Origin: Phyllostachys edulis | Taxonomy: Eukaryota; Streptophyta; Magnoliopsida; Poales; Poaceae | Direction of reading: 5' to 3' | Assembly: GCA_036346405.1 (NCBI GenBank) | Contig: CM070566.1 | Coordinates: 49,603,268-49,667,267 of the forward strand | DNA: 64,000 bases | Part shown: positions 44,359 to 56,160 of the stretch, piece after piece | How positions within the stretch are numbered: position 1 is the stretch's first letter | Layout of the letters: each line of letters starts with the position of its first letter | Program-made: the position numbers and the translations under genes | Notes under the pieces: model-generated | What the model was told of the DNA's origin: nothing | Databases searched by the model: none | What the model saw: the letters and a program-made list of their open reading frames with translations, nothing else

Positions 44359-47300
44359 AGAAACCCGTGTGTGTTCGATATTACCCAAAGACTCAGATAA
44401 TATAGGATGCACACAAGCACCGGTAGAGTCAACTAGATTGAGGTGAGACTAGAGTAGCTAAAGACTAAACTACGATTCATCATCTCCTGTGCCTCCAACT
44501 TCTGGATCCTTGTGGTATGCGTAATCTCCAAGATTTCTTGCTTCTGAGGGTTTTGGGGGAAGGAGCGAGAATGAGCACAACTTTCGTGCTCGCGAGCCAA
44601 TACACACAATGCAATAATATACATGGAAGGCTTAACAAGGATGGCTCGGGTTCTTTTATTTGCTAAAGCAACATTTTCAATTATCATAATTACAAAGTCC
44701 TATCACTTAGGATTTTAACCAAATTGCACTTTATTAAAGAGAGTAATTGTGCAATAATTATTTCAGTAGAGGTTCCCTCTGTCGGAACCTATACCGCATG
44801 CTTCTTTTGATTTGAGCTACCTCCACTCATTAACACCACTGAGTTCGAAACTCAGGCAAAATCCAATATCAGGGCTAGATGAGCCCACCACATTTTTCAT
44901 TCCACCCATAAAGGTTTTTGAAATAGAACTAACTCAAGTAAAGTTCCCATGCCCGCCTTTGACCGTAGGCACGGCTGTTTACACAGGTTAGACTCTATAG
45001 AGGTTGTACACTGTAACCACAAGAGATAGTCATACTCGTTACCCCACACGATTCGTTAGTCACGTAGTTGAGTGACCATCACAGTAACCTTTCGAAATGT
45101 CTTGCCCCTTCCATCATCTCACCCATAAGGCCCACGCTTGTGGTGGGTCCCATAAGTTGTGCAGGATGTCGCCCCCACGACTAGTCGTAGCAGGAACTTC
45201 GCACCCTCCCTTGGTGTCCCATTCAAGCTGGATCGTGTCCACACTTGCACAATCTCGTCGCCTCTCCAGTGAGATGACTTTCAGGGTTCAACAAATTACT
45301 AAGCCAAGTTACAGTTTGTAGACTTGTGGTTGTACTTGTTTTACACAGGAGGTCAAGACAAGATTAAGTCCTTAGGGTTATCTAGGCGGTTTATACCATA
45401 TACCATTATTCCTTGGGCTGCATTAGCACCCAACAACATATCATTCATCAAACCATCCGCCCAGGTAGTACCAGCAATTAGGGTTTTTGAGGAGTAAAAA
45501 TACATCAACTCAACCATCTCAGTCATTTCCCCACAATGACTGCCCAAAACCACTTTCATGTTTAACAGATGATGATTGGGACATTTAATGTCCCAGTACT
45601 TAAGCAAGACTAGCATGTCGCTTAAGTACAACCTATAACTAGTAATTACCATATAGTTACTAGGGTGACAAGGATTCATGGATTCAATTGTCAAAGGATG
45701 GTATAATAAATAATTAATCATCAAATGGGTATTTAACTACCTTAAGATTTAATAAATATTTGATTAAATAATTAAAGCATGCAATTTTGGTATTTTAAAT
45801 GAATATAATTTACAAAAAATGTAGGCTCAAAATGATCAAAGTATTGACTCACCTGGATTAAGGGTAAGAGAGTCTTGATGGTCTTATGCTTGATCACATT
45901 GGAGATTTTCCGCGTCTTCAAATCCTATTCGGACGAACGTACCGGAAAAAGGCACAAACAAGCAAAGAGAGCAAGTACATACAGAAGAGATAACAAATGA
46001 ACTCAAAATTAAACAAGACCTATGCCATTACAAGATCTTGAATTTATAAAATTTTAGAAACAAATTTCATAATTTTTGGAGTTATAACGGAGGAGAACGG
46101 AGCTTCCGAAGTTTGAATTCGAATTAAATCGGAAAATAAAAGGAGGAGAGAGAATCGCTACCACATGGGGCCCGTGAATAGTGCATGGCTCATGTGCATA
46201 GTGCATGGACCGGGAGGTCATCATGCACTGTGCACTAGTCCACGGTGCACCAGATGCATACTGTTCATGGGGGCCCACAAAAATCAAACTGGCGGTTACT
46301 GTTTGGAGGGCCCACTGGTCGGTCAAACAAAAGGAGTTTCAAGACATTAATTAATGGCTAATCATTAATCAACTCTTAAGACAAAGGTTTGGGGGGATTT
46401 AAGTGGCGCACAACACCAGTCCGAGAAGTGGATAGAGCCGGGGGGAAAAGGGGACTAGGGCGCGCGAGGCTCGGCCTACTGCTAGAGAGAGGGAGGCCAG
46501 CCAAGAATGGCAAGAAAGGGTCGCCAAGAGGTGGCGGCCCTAGGGGAGGCGACGGCGGCGGAGGAGGAGACCCGGTGCGGCGGTGGTGCCACGGGCATGT
46601 GGGCGGCGCCGGAGATGGGTTGGCAGAGCGGTGGAGCTAGCGCGCACATGGGCTACACACGGCTTCGGGGAAGGTGTAGAGCCAGGCGGGGAGGGCGGAG
46701 GTGCTCCGGAAGGGTCCAGCGACGACGGCCGGCAATGGGGGAGAAGGGGCCACGGCGACGAGGCTCCTCGGTGGCGGGGAAGAAGAAGGGAGGTGGGGGA
46801 TGGATTCCTTAACGCTGGGGGCTTCTCGTGACGGGGTTGCCCAGGGCAGAGGCTCACTAGAGTAGCGGAGAAGCGGCACAGCCGGAAAGGGGAAAACGGG
46901 CGGTTCTTCCACTGGAGCTTACTAGGGAGCATGGGGTGATGCGGGGGGAGAACAAGGAGCACAGGGGAGCTCTTATAGCCAGAGAAGAGGGGCAAGGAGC
47001 CGTTGGAGGTGTTGGTGCTCGCGCACGGTCCCGAGGCATGGTGCAGAATGGTGAGCGCAGGGCGAGAGTATGGGGCAGAGACAGGTGGGAGCATGAGGGC
47101 GGATGCAGACGCTGGAGTCAAGGAGCAGGTGGCGCAGGCGGGGAGATGATGACGGCCATGAAGACTTATGCAGCCTGCTGATGGTGGCGACGAAGTGGGT
47201 GATGTGGGCACTGGGTGCAGACTGAGCAGCTCCAAAGCGGCGAGGACGGCATGGCGTCACGGCGTGTTGGCGATGGCAAGCGCACGGGACGACAGAGGTG

Positions 47301-47960
47301 GCGCAGGCAGCGCACGAGGAGCGCAGAGGGAGCAGGTGATGGCGTGGTTCACGGGGCACAGAGCGCACGCTCATGGCACGCGGAGTGGAGCCGGGATGGG
47401 CCCTGCCAGGCGAGCAAGTGTTGGCCGGTGGGGGGGGGGCGGCGACTTCAGCGGCATGGTGCAGTTGGCGGAGGTGACAAGGCGGGGGTGGTGCCAGGCG
47501 GAGCAGGTGGTGGTGCACGAGGGTGGTGACCGGGTGCTGTAGGTGTGCTAGGGGGAGCTCATGGGCATGCGGTCAGCTCAGGAAGAAGAAAGGGGCAAGG
47601 GGAGGAAGCTGGGCCAGGAGGTGGGCCAAAAGGGGGAGTGGGCCGGGGAGGCTGCTGGGCCGAGGAGTAGGTAGGTCGGGCCAAGGAAGGCTGGAGGAAG
47701 GATGGGGCGGGGTCCAAGGAGGATTGGGCTGAGCCCAACAAGAGAGGAGGGCAAGAAGAGAAGGGCCCAAAATTCGAAAAGAGGAATTCAAATTTGAATT
47801 TGAATTTGGTATTTTGCAAAAAGGTTTGAAACACAAACCTGAGATTAGATAGAAGCTAGAAGATTTTGAGAACATAAGCTAATTTGATATATGAATGAAA
47901 ACCAAAAACCAAAAACCAAAAGTATATACTATTCACCATTTTAAAAAATGGAACGTTACA
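44359..47960 (-). mobile_element. Main piece of the split family B solo LTR
   Basis: From AAACCCGTGTGTGTTCGATA onward it follows the B LTR (compare 51275 and 61265), including GGGTTTTGGGGGAA near 44548 and TTAAGTACAACCTATAACTA near 45625. It ends GAACGTTACA, followed by TCGTA. With 5013-5128 it makes one solo LTR. About 160 bp between the two pieces are missing. - strand TATAAGAG at 46970 may be its promoter. The GC-rich 46400-47750 contains long overlapping frames on both strands without domains. Confidence 0.82.
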
Positions 47961-47965
47961 TCGTA

Positions 47966-48371
47966 TCAATATATATGTCACAGAAATGTATGTGTATGTT
48001 ATCGCTAAAGAGAACGTGCTAGTGCACGACATGTGTGGGCACGGCACGGTCCAAACATGGGTGGACCCGGCTGCAATTCAACCGCAGCCTGCCCATCAAT
48101 GTCTGCAAGACTGTGTGTTCTGATTAGGCCACCCTTGGTTAGTCCTTTACTGGGCGGGTTAGTTTAGTTTGCCTTCTCTTTGACCCATTTTTGTCCGAGT
48201 CGACAACTCGAGATCATGAAAGCAGAAGATGGCTAGAGCTCTGTAGTACTATCTTTCACAGTGAGAGGATTGGCTGGGGTGATTCCATTTGAGGTGTATC
48301 TGGCATGCGAGTGTTGCCTTGCCCCGCGAGAAATAACAGCCATGCGAGCGACGTGCAGCTATGGCTTTCGG
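47966..48371 (+). other. Upstream flank of the HMA gene
   Basis: About 400 bp of unique-looking sequence between the solo LTR and the hAT element. It probably holds the distal promoter of the HMA gene. An ACGT core (GCGACGTGCAG, about 48347) is present, but I see no other convincing motif. Confidence 0.4.
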
Positions 48372-48646
48372 GTTGTGGATAGGGGTGCTAGTGGGTTAAA
48401 ACCCCACCCAAACCCACTCTAACCCATTTATATGCAGCACATGCACCCAACTCAATCGAACCTATTGCTCTACCTTCAAAACCCAACCCACATGCAAATC
48501 CAACCCAACCCAACCCAACTCAATTCTCTCAATACGGGTTCAACCCATTTTTCACCCATTTTCAACCCATCCTATCCATCCAGCTCGGTCTTGTTCTTCC
48601 TCGTCATGTTCTTCCCATCCATCCAGCCTGGTCTTGTTCTTCCTCG

Positions 48647-48886
48647 TCAATTCGTCATGTTCTTGATCATGCGACGGTGTCGCTGGTCCCCACCGCCGCC
48701 TACGCCTAGGCACTGTGGCAGATCGGCGGCGGCGCCGTGCTTCCTGATGGTGAATGAGAAGATGTTGATGCGCGCGCCGGCGAAGGAGTCAGGCATGAAG
48801 TCCCCTTGGGAGTTGTCGACCACGTCGCGGATGGCGCAGAGTAAAGCGCCGGTTGCGGCGGTGACGTGGCGGATGATCTCAAGCAC
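48647..48886 (-). pseudogene. Captured gene fragment, unrecognised
   Basis: The - strand reads as a continuous protein-like stretch, including RHVTAATGALLCAIRDVVDN, GDFMPDSFAGARINIFSF and IRKHGAAADLP. The quality of the peptide suggests a real exon captured by the hAT element, in opposite orientation to the next fragment. I do not recognise the family. Confidence 0.4.
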
Positions 48887-48894
48887 ATCTCTAG

Positions 48895-49318
48895 ATGGAG
48901 TTCATCTTCTGCAGCCAGCTCTTCCCGCACTTCCAGGCCAAGTCGAAGCTCCTCTAGGCGTGTCTGGCCGACGCAACGAAGGCGGCCGAGGATGAGTGGA
49001 GGAAGAGGGATGCCGGCTTGGTGAGCAATTGGAGGAACTGAGCAGCGGGAAGTGGCTCGCAGAGGAGAGGCTGCTACAGTTGGGGAGCTCTCTTGAGGAG
49101 ATGAATGCGAAGCTCGCGGATGCTGAGCGATTGGTTGCGCGGCATGAGGTTGAGAAGAAGCAGCTGCTTGGGTGGTTAGAGGAGGAAATGAGGAAAAATG
49201 AGGGGGTTCATCGGCTCGAGAGGGAGATTGGAGAAAAGGCTGCTGAGGTGTCCAAGGAGAAAGAGGCGCATCAGCGGCTCCTGTAGCAGATGGAGTTGAA
49301 GGATAAAGATCTGCTTCT
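48895..49318 (+). pseudogene. Captured fragment resembling GAMMA RESPONSE 1 / COM1 N-terminus
   Basis: The frame begins MEFIFCSQLFPHFQAKSKLL, stops at TAG, continues through ADATKAAEDEWRKRDAGL, and shifts frame near 49030. It then gives QLEELSSGKWLAEERLLQLG and a long coiled coil (EKKQLLGWLEEEM, REIGEKAAEVSKEKEAHQRLL) to a TAG at 49284. From memory this resembles the N-terminal coiled coil of the plant GR1/COM1 protein (CtIP/Sae2-like, DNA break resection in meiosis). No introns are visible in this stretch. It ends where the AACCCA repeats resume. The identification needs a search. Confidence 0.5.
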
Positions 49319-49540
49319 TGACCCACGGGTTGCAACACCCACGGGTTCAACCCGCTCTCAACCCGAATTTTTGAACCCACCCCACCCCAACCCAACCCTT
49401 TCTACAAGGAAACCCAACCAGACCTAACCCATTGACTCTTTCAACCCATTGTCACCCATCCAAAGCCAACCCAATCAAAGACCTAACCCATTTAACCCAT
49501 TTGAACCCAACACATTATCACCCCTGGTTGTGGATGATGC

Positions 49541-49550
49541 ATAATATATA
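49541..49550 (+). promoter_or_regulatory. TATA box of the HMA gene
   Basis: ATAATATATA lies 14 bp right of the hAT end. It is followed ~30 bp on by a CACACCATCTGCTCCTCCGC start-like region and a pyrimidine-rich leader. It is the best core promoter candidate for the gene starting at 50056. Confidence 0.55.
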
Positions 49551-49658
49551 GCTGCGTATTCACACCATCTGCTCCTCCGCTTCCTCTCCCTCCACCACTT
49601 ATTCAGAGTTGTTCCTCCTCCCCGCCTCACATTGCAGGCGCCTACCGACGGAGTCAAG

Positions 49659-50055
49659 GTGCTGTATGCCTGCCTGTATATCCTTTTCTCACCCTCACTT
49701 GTCAGAAGCCAGGAAATTAATACATTAGAATTATGTATTAATTTGATCAGATTTGCTATTTTTAAGTCGCCTGAAATTTTTAATTTGATTGTGCCAACCT
49801 TCTTGATCGCAAAACTGCCCTGCTCATAATCAATAATTTATTTTCTTGTGGTGCGTGTACCACGCTTCAAACTAGTCCTTTGCTACTTCTGAATTCTTTT
49901 CCTTCTTTTGTACCTAGCGAATATCGGGTAGTCGCAAATCAGTTGCAACCCACAGTTGGTCTCCTACGCATGAAATTGATGTGTCTCTGTTCTTTTTTCC
50001 TAACACTGCTCTGCAAAGGAAGGTAGAATTCTGATCAGGTAGCTGTGCAGTGCAG
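49659..50055 (+). other. Candidate 5' UTR intron of the HMA gene
   Basis: GAGTCAAG|GTGCTG offers a donor at 49659. GTGCAGTGCAG just before the ATG offers an acceptor at 50050 or 50055. The stretch is AT-rich with pyrimidine runs, unlike the coding exons. If spliced, the leader would be about 90 nt. Inference from splice-site sequence only. Confidence 0.4.
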
Positions 50056-50763
50056 ATGCGGACCATAATCGTCAAGGTGGACCTGGAATGCAGCCGCTGC
50101 TACGCCAAGATCCAGAAGGTGATGGACAGGATCAGAGGTAATTAATTACTTGCGCTTTCTCTGTGATCAAAAGCTCTTCTTGCCTGTGTTAGCTTTGAGC
50201 TCGTTAATTACAACGAGGCTGATGAATCTTGGGGGTGGCGCGGTTTTTGGCGTGCAGAGAAGGGTGAGTTCGTCATCGATGATATCGAGTACGACAAGAA
50301 GAACAGCCGCGTGATCGTCAAGGGGCCCTTCGACCCCGACAAGCTTGCCGACAAGCTCTGCTGCAAGGCCTGCAAGATCATCAAGGAGATCGAGATCGTC
50401 GAGCCCCCGCCGCCGGAGCCGCCCAAGAAAGATAAGCCCCAGCCCCCGCCGACCAAGATCGTGGAGGTTCCGTACCCGTGGCCCTACCCCTACCCCTACC
50501 CGTTCCCGGAGTGGCCGTCGGACTGCTGCTGCCACCATGGCCACGGCGGCTGCCATTGCTGCTCCTGCGGCAAGACCAAGGAGGCTCCCCCGCCGGCTCC
50601 GGCGCCGGCGCCCGCGCCCCAGCCGGCCCCGGAGCCCGCGCCCGCGCCCCCGCCCCAGTACATAATGCCGCCGTACGCGCCGCAGCCATATCCCTACGGA
50701 CCATACGGCGGCTACAAGATCTTCTGCGAGGAGGCCCCGTCCTACGCCTGCGCCATCATGTGA
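50056..50763 (+). CDS. Heavy-metal-associated isoprenylated/proline-rich protein (HIPP, Pi21-like)
   Basis: Two exons, 50056-50137 and 50258-50763, with a 120-bp GT-AG intron in phase 1, give 195 residues with no stop. Residues 2-66 form an HMA fold starting MRTIIVKVDLECSRC, with the metal-binding CxxC at Cys12/Cys15 and YDKKNSRVIVKGPFDPDKL. A Pro-rich middle follows with PYPWPYPYPYPFP, then a Cys/His-rich patch (CCCHHGHGGCHCCSC), a second A/P repeat and YKIFCEEAPSYACAIM. The last four residues, CAIM, are a CaaX box, predicting prenylation and membrane association. Such proteins bind metals or act as susceptibility factors. Rice Pi21 has the same HMA plus Pro-rich design. This is the only intact host gene seen. 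Confidence 0.9.
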
Positions 50764-50961
50764 TTCAGCTAGTACGTTGCTGATTATCACTCTCGCTACG
50801 CTAGCTCACCGCTGTTCATCGTAGTCACATCACCCTGATGCGTGTCCCTCCTGTATAAGCACCATACAGATATACGCGCACACATATATAAACCCTACCC
50901 ACATACATATATACGTACTCCGGTTAATTTCTTGTTTTTCCTTATTGCCGTCAGAAGTGAA

Positions 50962-50967
50962 AATAAA
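50962..50967 (+). terminator. Candidate polyadenylation signal of the HMA gene
   Basis: AATAAA lies ~200 bp after the stop codon and 21 bp before the LTR of element B, which begins at 50989. Transcript cleavage could therefore fall within the LTR. Confidence 0.4.
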
Positions 50968-50988
50968 AGATATTTATGTATGTATCGA

Positions 50989-53900
50989 TGCCGGATCCGG
51001 ATTCCGAAAGTCCAAATCCTCTATGAAAAATACTGTGCTATTCCCTGGATCAGTAAATAGCACTCACAGATATATCACTGAATCAATTCATACATGGCGT
51101 AGATTAAACCATATCATTCATTAATTAACACACAGAGTTTACATAGATCACATTGGGTCGTGTTTTACAAAAGGGCCGAACAAGGCTAAAGGTTACATTA
51201 CAAAAACGGAAGCGACAACGGAAGCAAAAGAGGTTGAGCACATCTCTCCACAGGTAAGCGACTGGGGAAATCCGTGTGCGTCCGATATTACCCAAAGACT
51301 CAGATAATATAGGATGCATGTAAGAACCAACGGAGTCAACTAGAGTTGGCGAGACTAGAACAACTAAGACTAACTACGCTTCATTCATCTCCAAGGCCTC
51401 CAACTTCGGGATCCTCGTAGTACTTGTAATCCTCCGGATTTCCTGCTTCTGAGGGTTTTGGGGGAAAGAGCGAGAATGAGCACAACTTCCGTGCTCGTGA
51501 GCCAACACACAATGCAATAATCTACATGCAAGGCTTTAACAAAGATGGCTCGGGTTCTATTATTTGCTAAAGCAATATTTTCAATTATCATAATTATAAA
51601 TTCCTATCACTTAGCATTTTAACAAAATTGTATTTTATTAAGGAGAGTAATTGTGCAATATTTGTAACAACAGGGGCTACCTCCGCCTTATGCTTATTTC
51701 GATTAGAGTTACCTCCAATATTACCATTGCTGAGCTCGAAGGCTTAGGTGAAATCCAAACTCAGGGCTAGGTGAGCCCTCCACATTTTTTATACCAGCCA
51801 CAAGGTTTTTGAAATAGAACTAACTCAAGTTAAGTTTCCATGTCCGTCTTTGATCGTAGGCACGACTGTTTAAACAGTTTATTACTTTGTAGAGATGGTA
51901 CACTTTACCCACAAGAGATAATCGTCCTGATATATACACATGCTTCCTTAGACATGTGAATCAAGGGAAGATCACCACAAGGCCTTTACAATGCATTCAA
52001 CAGTATTAGTTACACCCGCTAAGATTTTGTCTTTGAAGGGTTACGTTCATTTAGATCCATTAACCCTTACCCAGACCCCTCTCTTGCGCCCTCTTAATGA
52101 CTTACGTCGTGCGCCCCGACCGCCTTCACCACAAAGGCTTATGGCGTCGCAGTACATCTACTTGGTGCAACTCGTACTGATGGATACAAATTATTTAGCC
52201 ATGTTGTACTTTACAGACTTGTGGTTGTACTTGTTTTACACAGGAGGTCATAACAAGATTAAGTCCTTAGGGTTATCTGGATGGTTCATTCCACATACCA
52301 GTATTCCCTTAGGCTACATTAGCACCCACCAACATACCAGTATCCCCTGGACTACATTAGTGCCCACCAATACATCATCCATCATATCATCTGCCCAGAT
52401 GGGAAAAGCAGGTTATTAGGGTTTTGAGAAGGAAAACCAAATTATCACATTCATCTCAGTCATTTCCCCACAATGACTACCCAAAACCATTTTCGTATTA
52501 GAAGAGATGATGATTGGGGTATTTAATACCCCGGTACTTAAGCAAGACTAGCATGTCGCTTAAGTACAACCTATAACTAGTATTACCATATAGATTACTA
52601 GGGTGACATGAAACAATGGATTCAATTATCAAGGGATGTCATATTAATTAATTAATCATCAAATGGATATTTAACTACCTTAAGCTCTAACATACATTTG
52701 ATTAAAGAATTAGAGCATGCAATTTTGGTTAATTTAAATGAATATAATTTGCATAAAATGTAGGCTCAATATGTTCAAAGTATTGACTCGCCTTGGATAT
52801 AGGTAAGAGGATCTTATTATTCTTGTGCTTGATCAACTTGGAGATCCTCCGCGTCTTCGAATCCTAATCGGTCAATCGTACCGGAAAAAGGCACAAACAA
52901 GCAAAGAGACCAAATTAATAATGGAGAATAATAAATGAACTCCAAATTGAACAAGACCTATGCCATTAGCAAGATCTTGAATTAACAAATTTTTAGAAAC
53001 AAGTTTCATAATTTTTGGAGCTATAACGGAGTTGAACGGGACTTCCGAACTTGGATTTCGAATTAAAAGAGAGAGAGAAAGGGGTGCACTGCACAGTGCA
53101 TAGACCAGATTCTTGTGCACAAGGCACTGGTCCACCAGAATAGGAAAAAGGGGGGGCCCCACTTGGCAACCAAGGATAGGGAGGGTCAAGCCAAATGATA
53201 GGTGGGGCGAATCCCAAATCCATCCCCAATTCGGTTTACACAGAGAAAAGAAAGGGGAAGCAGAGGGGAGCGGGTAGCTCAAGAGTGGCGGCGCAACGTG
53301 GTGATGGGTGGTCAAGAGTGGTTCCCCCGAGGGCGGCGACCTCATGGGCGGAGGTGGCGGCGGCGGAGAGGGCTTGGTGCGACGGCGGTGGAGCCAGGAA
53401 GCGGCGGCAGAGCAAGGGGCTTGTGCGGCGCCAGCGAAGTGGTGATGCAAGGAGGAGGGCAGCACGTGCACCGCCTACACGGTGGTGAGGGGAAGCCGGA
53501 GGCGGGGTCTAGTCAGCTCAGGAGCGACTGTGGCGGCCCAAGGGCAGTGGGCTGGGTCGAAGGAAGAGGGGCGGTGGCGGTGGCTCATTTCGGCGATGGG
53601 GAAGGAGCAGGGAGGTGGGGAATGGCATTCTCGCGTCGCGGGGCATGCGGTGACGTGGTCGCCGGAGGTGGAGGCTCACCGGAGCAACGAGGGAGTGGTG
53701 GTGGCCTTGGCCGTCAATGGGAGCTCTGTTCTGGCCTTCGCCAAGAAGAAGGCAAGGGTGCGGGGAGGGGAAGCAAGGGGAGGTGGCTAGGGCTATTTGT
53801 AGCCGAGGGAGAGGGCAAGAGCTGTTGGAGTGGCGAGGAGAGCTGTGAGGCAGGCACGCAGGCAGCGTCGCAGCAGGGATGGATTTCCAGAGGCGATGGC

Positions 53901-54480
53901 GCCACAGAGGAGGTGGTGTGTGGAGCTGGTGGTGCAGGCAACACTAAGGGCGCAGAGAGTCGTTGAGGAGGTAGCGTGCGAGCTCGAGGGAGGAGCAGGC
54001 GGCGTGTAGCAGGGGCGTGCGAGTGGCAGGGGGCCAAAAGCGGCATGGAACAGGGGGCTGGCGGGTTCGCCAGAGAAGAAAAAGGGGAAGGAGGTGCTCG
54101 GCTGGGGGAAGGAGCCAGGAGGAAGAGGCCAGGGGGAAGAGACAACGACGCCGAGTTGGGCTGCAGGCCAAGCGGTCTGGGGGAAAGGAGCAAGCTAGTG
54201 TAGGCTTGGGCCGGGTGGGCCAAGGAGCATTCGGGCTAAGCCTAGGGAAGGCTACGGGCTGAGCCCACAAAGAAGGGGAACCAATTGAGAAGGGGCCCAA
54301 ATTACAAGGAGGAGGAATTTCAACCTTGAATGTGAATTCTAGGGTTCAAAGTTATTTGAAACACAAACCTGAGCTAAAAGAAAGTGAGAAGATTTTGAAA
54401 ATACTTGGTAATTTTCCTTACAAATGAAAACTGAAAACCGGAAATAATTACTATTCCCATTTCGAAAACAGGATGTTACA
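50989..54480 (-). repeat. 3' LTR of element B
   Basis: A 3492-bp LTR reading TGCCGGATCCGG... to ...GGATGTTACA on the + strand. It matches 60985-64000 with many substitutions, so the insertion is not recent. Next to it on the internal side, AATCCTACCCACCTTAAAC is the complement of the GTTTAAGGTGGGTAGGATT polypurine tract. The GC-rich block at 53200-54250 contains frames on both strands without domains. A TACAAATAGCC promoter-like word lies on the - strand at 53790-53801. Confidence 0.88.
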
Positions 54481-54604
54481 AATCCTACCCACCTTAAACG
54501 GAATCTCAACCCTGAGATTCGAGTTTCCCAGAGAACGTACCTCTTACAACTCCTCAAGCTGCTTGGGTCTCTATGGCGGTGACATGATTCACTTGGCCTT
54601 GGTT

Positions 54605-55862
54605 CTAACTTTGGCTTCGTGCTGAAACGGCCCTGGATGTTTGCGAGGTCTGACGGCTTTTGCTGGGAGCTACAGTCTGTCGTTGAGTTGGTGTGGCTCC
54701 CAAGTTGGAAGGCACGGTGGTGACTTGGCATTGAGGGCACCTGTTGGCAAAGTGTCCCTTTTGTCCACAATCGGCTAACGAAGATGTGCTCTCAGTTACG
54801 CGACCGCAGTTGTCCGTGAGGGAGGGAGCATAGGAAACATTCTCGCTAGGCCACGGGGTTGCGACGGGAGTTCCTTGAGACGAGGCCACTGGTGGTTGGA
54901 AGGATGGGCTGCCCTGAAATGCTGTCTTCTGTGGAGAGCTACCTTGGGGCCTCTGAAATGCCATTTTTCTCTTGTGGCTGACCTCCGCGGTGTTTTTCTC
55001 ATTTTCCAGTACAAGGGCTTTGTTGACCAGGTGATGGAAGCTGGAAAAGTCATGGAGGATAAGCTGAAATCGCATGACTTCGCGCATGCCTTCCATGAAG
55101 CGATTAATATTTTCCTCTTCATCTGCTACGTCATTGGGGGCGTAGCGGGCAAGTTGGTTGAACTTGGTTAGATACTCATTGACTGTCAACTTCTTCTGCT
55201 TGAGGGCTCTGAATTCATTCTTCTTCAATCTCATTGTACCGGCTGGTACGAAGTTGGTTCTGAAAGCGTCTTTGAATTCAGTCCAGGGAATTGTCTGCCA
55301 AGCTGGTTCATCTTCCTCTTGTGGTGCTTCAACAATTTCTTCTATGGCGGCTTCGGCGGTAGGGGCTTGTTGAGATCTGGCCATAGATGCTACTACTTCT
55401 GGTGCTGCTACTGCTGATTCTTCTTCTTATTCTTCGGACACTAGACTATCATCACCTCGGGTGGCGAGGTAATTTTCTCACCATGCAACGGCAGCTCCTT
55501 TCAGCTGATGGGTGGCAAAGTCCACCTTATCTTCGTCTATGCAGCGAGCAAGTCGAAGTTTCTTCTCTGTTTCTCTGAGCCAATCTTCAGCTTCTAGAGG
55601 TTCGTTGGCTGCAGCAAAGGTGAGGGGTCTTGTCCTGAGGAAGTCAGTGAGCTTGGAGTTGCGACCAGCTGGTCCAGTTTGCTGATTGTTGAGCAATGCC
55701 TAAAGAATCTGAGTCTGTTGGAACATCACTTGTGCCATTGTTGGGGCTACTGGCGGCGGGGGAGGTAGATCTTGTCCTTGGCCATGACCACGGCCACGGC
55801 CTCTTCCTCATCCAGTTGCGTAAGCTTCACGGACTAGGGCGGCGGCTCTTCTTGGCGGCATC
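54605..55862 (-). pseudogene. gag of element B
   Basis: On the - strand, ATG 55862 starts MPPRRAAALVREAY. TGA and TAG stops interrupt the N-terminus. Then come EPLEAEDWLRETEKKLRLAR, KGAAVAW and FKDAFRTNFVPAGTM. FRALKQKKLTVNEYLTKFNQ follows, typical of chromovirus gag. The zinc knuckle DCGQKGHFANRC lacks its first Cys. A P/S-rich tail ends at TGA 54605, 124 bp before the LTR. There is no pol fusion. It is inactive as it stands. Confidence 0.83.
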
Positions 55863-56160
55863 TAAAGGAACGCTGAAGCTCAGAACGAGGAGGAAGGGCG
55901 GGGTATATATGAGGGTTACTAGCCCTCTAGAGCATCACGAAAGAACTTCAAACCAACGAGGAGAAGCGATCAAATACAATACAAAGCCGAGAATGGCTGC
56001 ATTATATTAAGGGGATTAGGTGTTACATGACTCTTGAACATAGCATATAGGCCATGCTAAGCCACGACACAAGATACAAACACAACATCTACAAAAGAAG
56101 AAAATAGAATGTGCTTGCAACCAAAAGACTGCTAAAGCAAGCACTGCTAGCTAACCTAGA
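55863..56160 (-). other. Spacer between pre-gag ORF and gag of element B
   Basis: About 300 bp of AT-rich, non-coding sequence, equivalent in position to 12539-12908 of element A. Confidence 0.5.

Larger units (their letters stand above)
48380..49526. mobile_element. Non-autonomous hAT element with captured gene pieces
   Basis: The ends are TAGGGGTGCTAGTGGGTT and ...ATTATCACCCCTG, inverted copies of a (T/C)AGGGGTG hAT terminus. GTTGTGGA is duplicated at 48372-48379 and 49527-49534, the 8-bp size of hAT. Both ends are filled with many AACCCA/TGGGTT hexamers, resembling hAT subterminal transposase sites. The interior carries pieces of at least two cellular genes. There is no transposase. Reading the repeat as 10 bp (GGTTGTGGAT) would fit a MULE, but the terminus favours hAT. 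Confidence 0.82.

Noticed and set aside
46389..47834. Long open frames in the split family B LTR (up to 231 codons)
   Set aside because: Same GC-rich LTR segment as at 53195-54300 and 63108-63984. Frames are not conserved between these copies and carry no motifs.
48371..49535. Reading the captured-gene element as a Pack-MULE with a 10-bp target duplication
   Set aside because: The flanks allow 10 bp (GGTTGTGGAT), but the (T/C)AGGGGTG termini and the 8-bp reading fit hAT better. MULEs usually have long terminal inverted repeats, not seen here.
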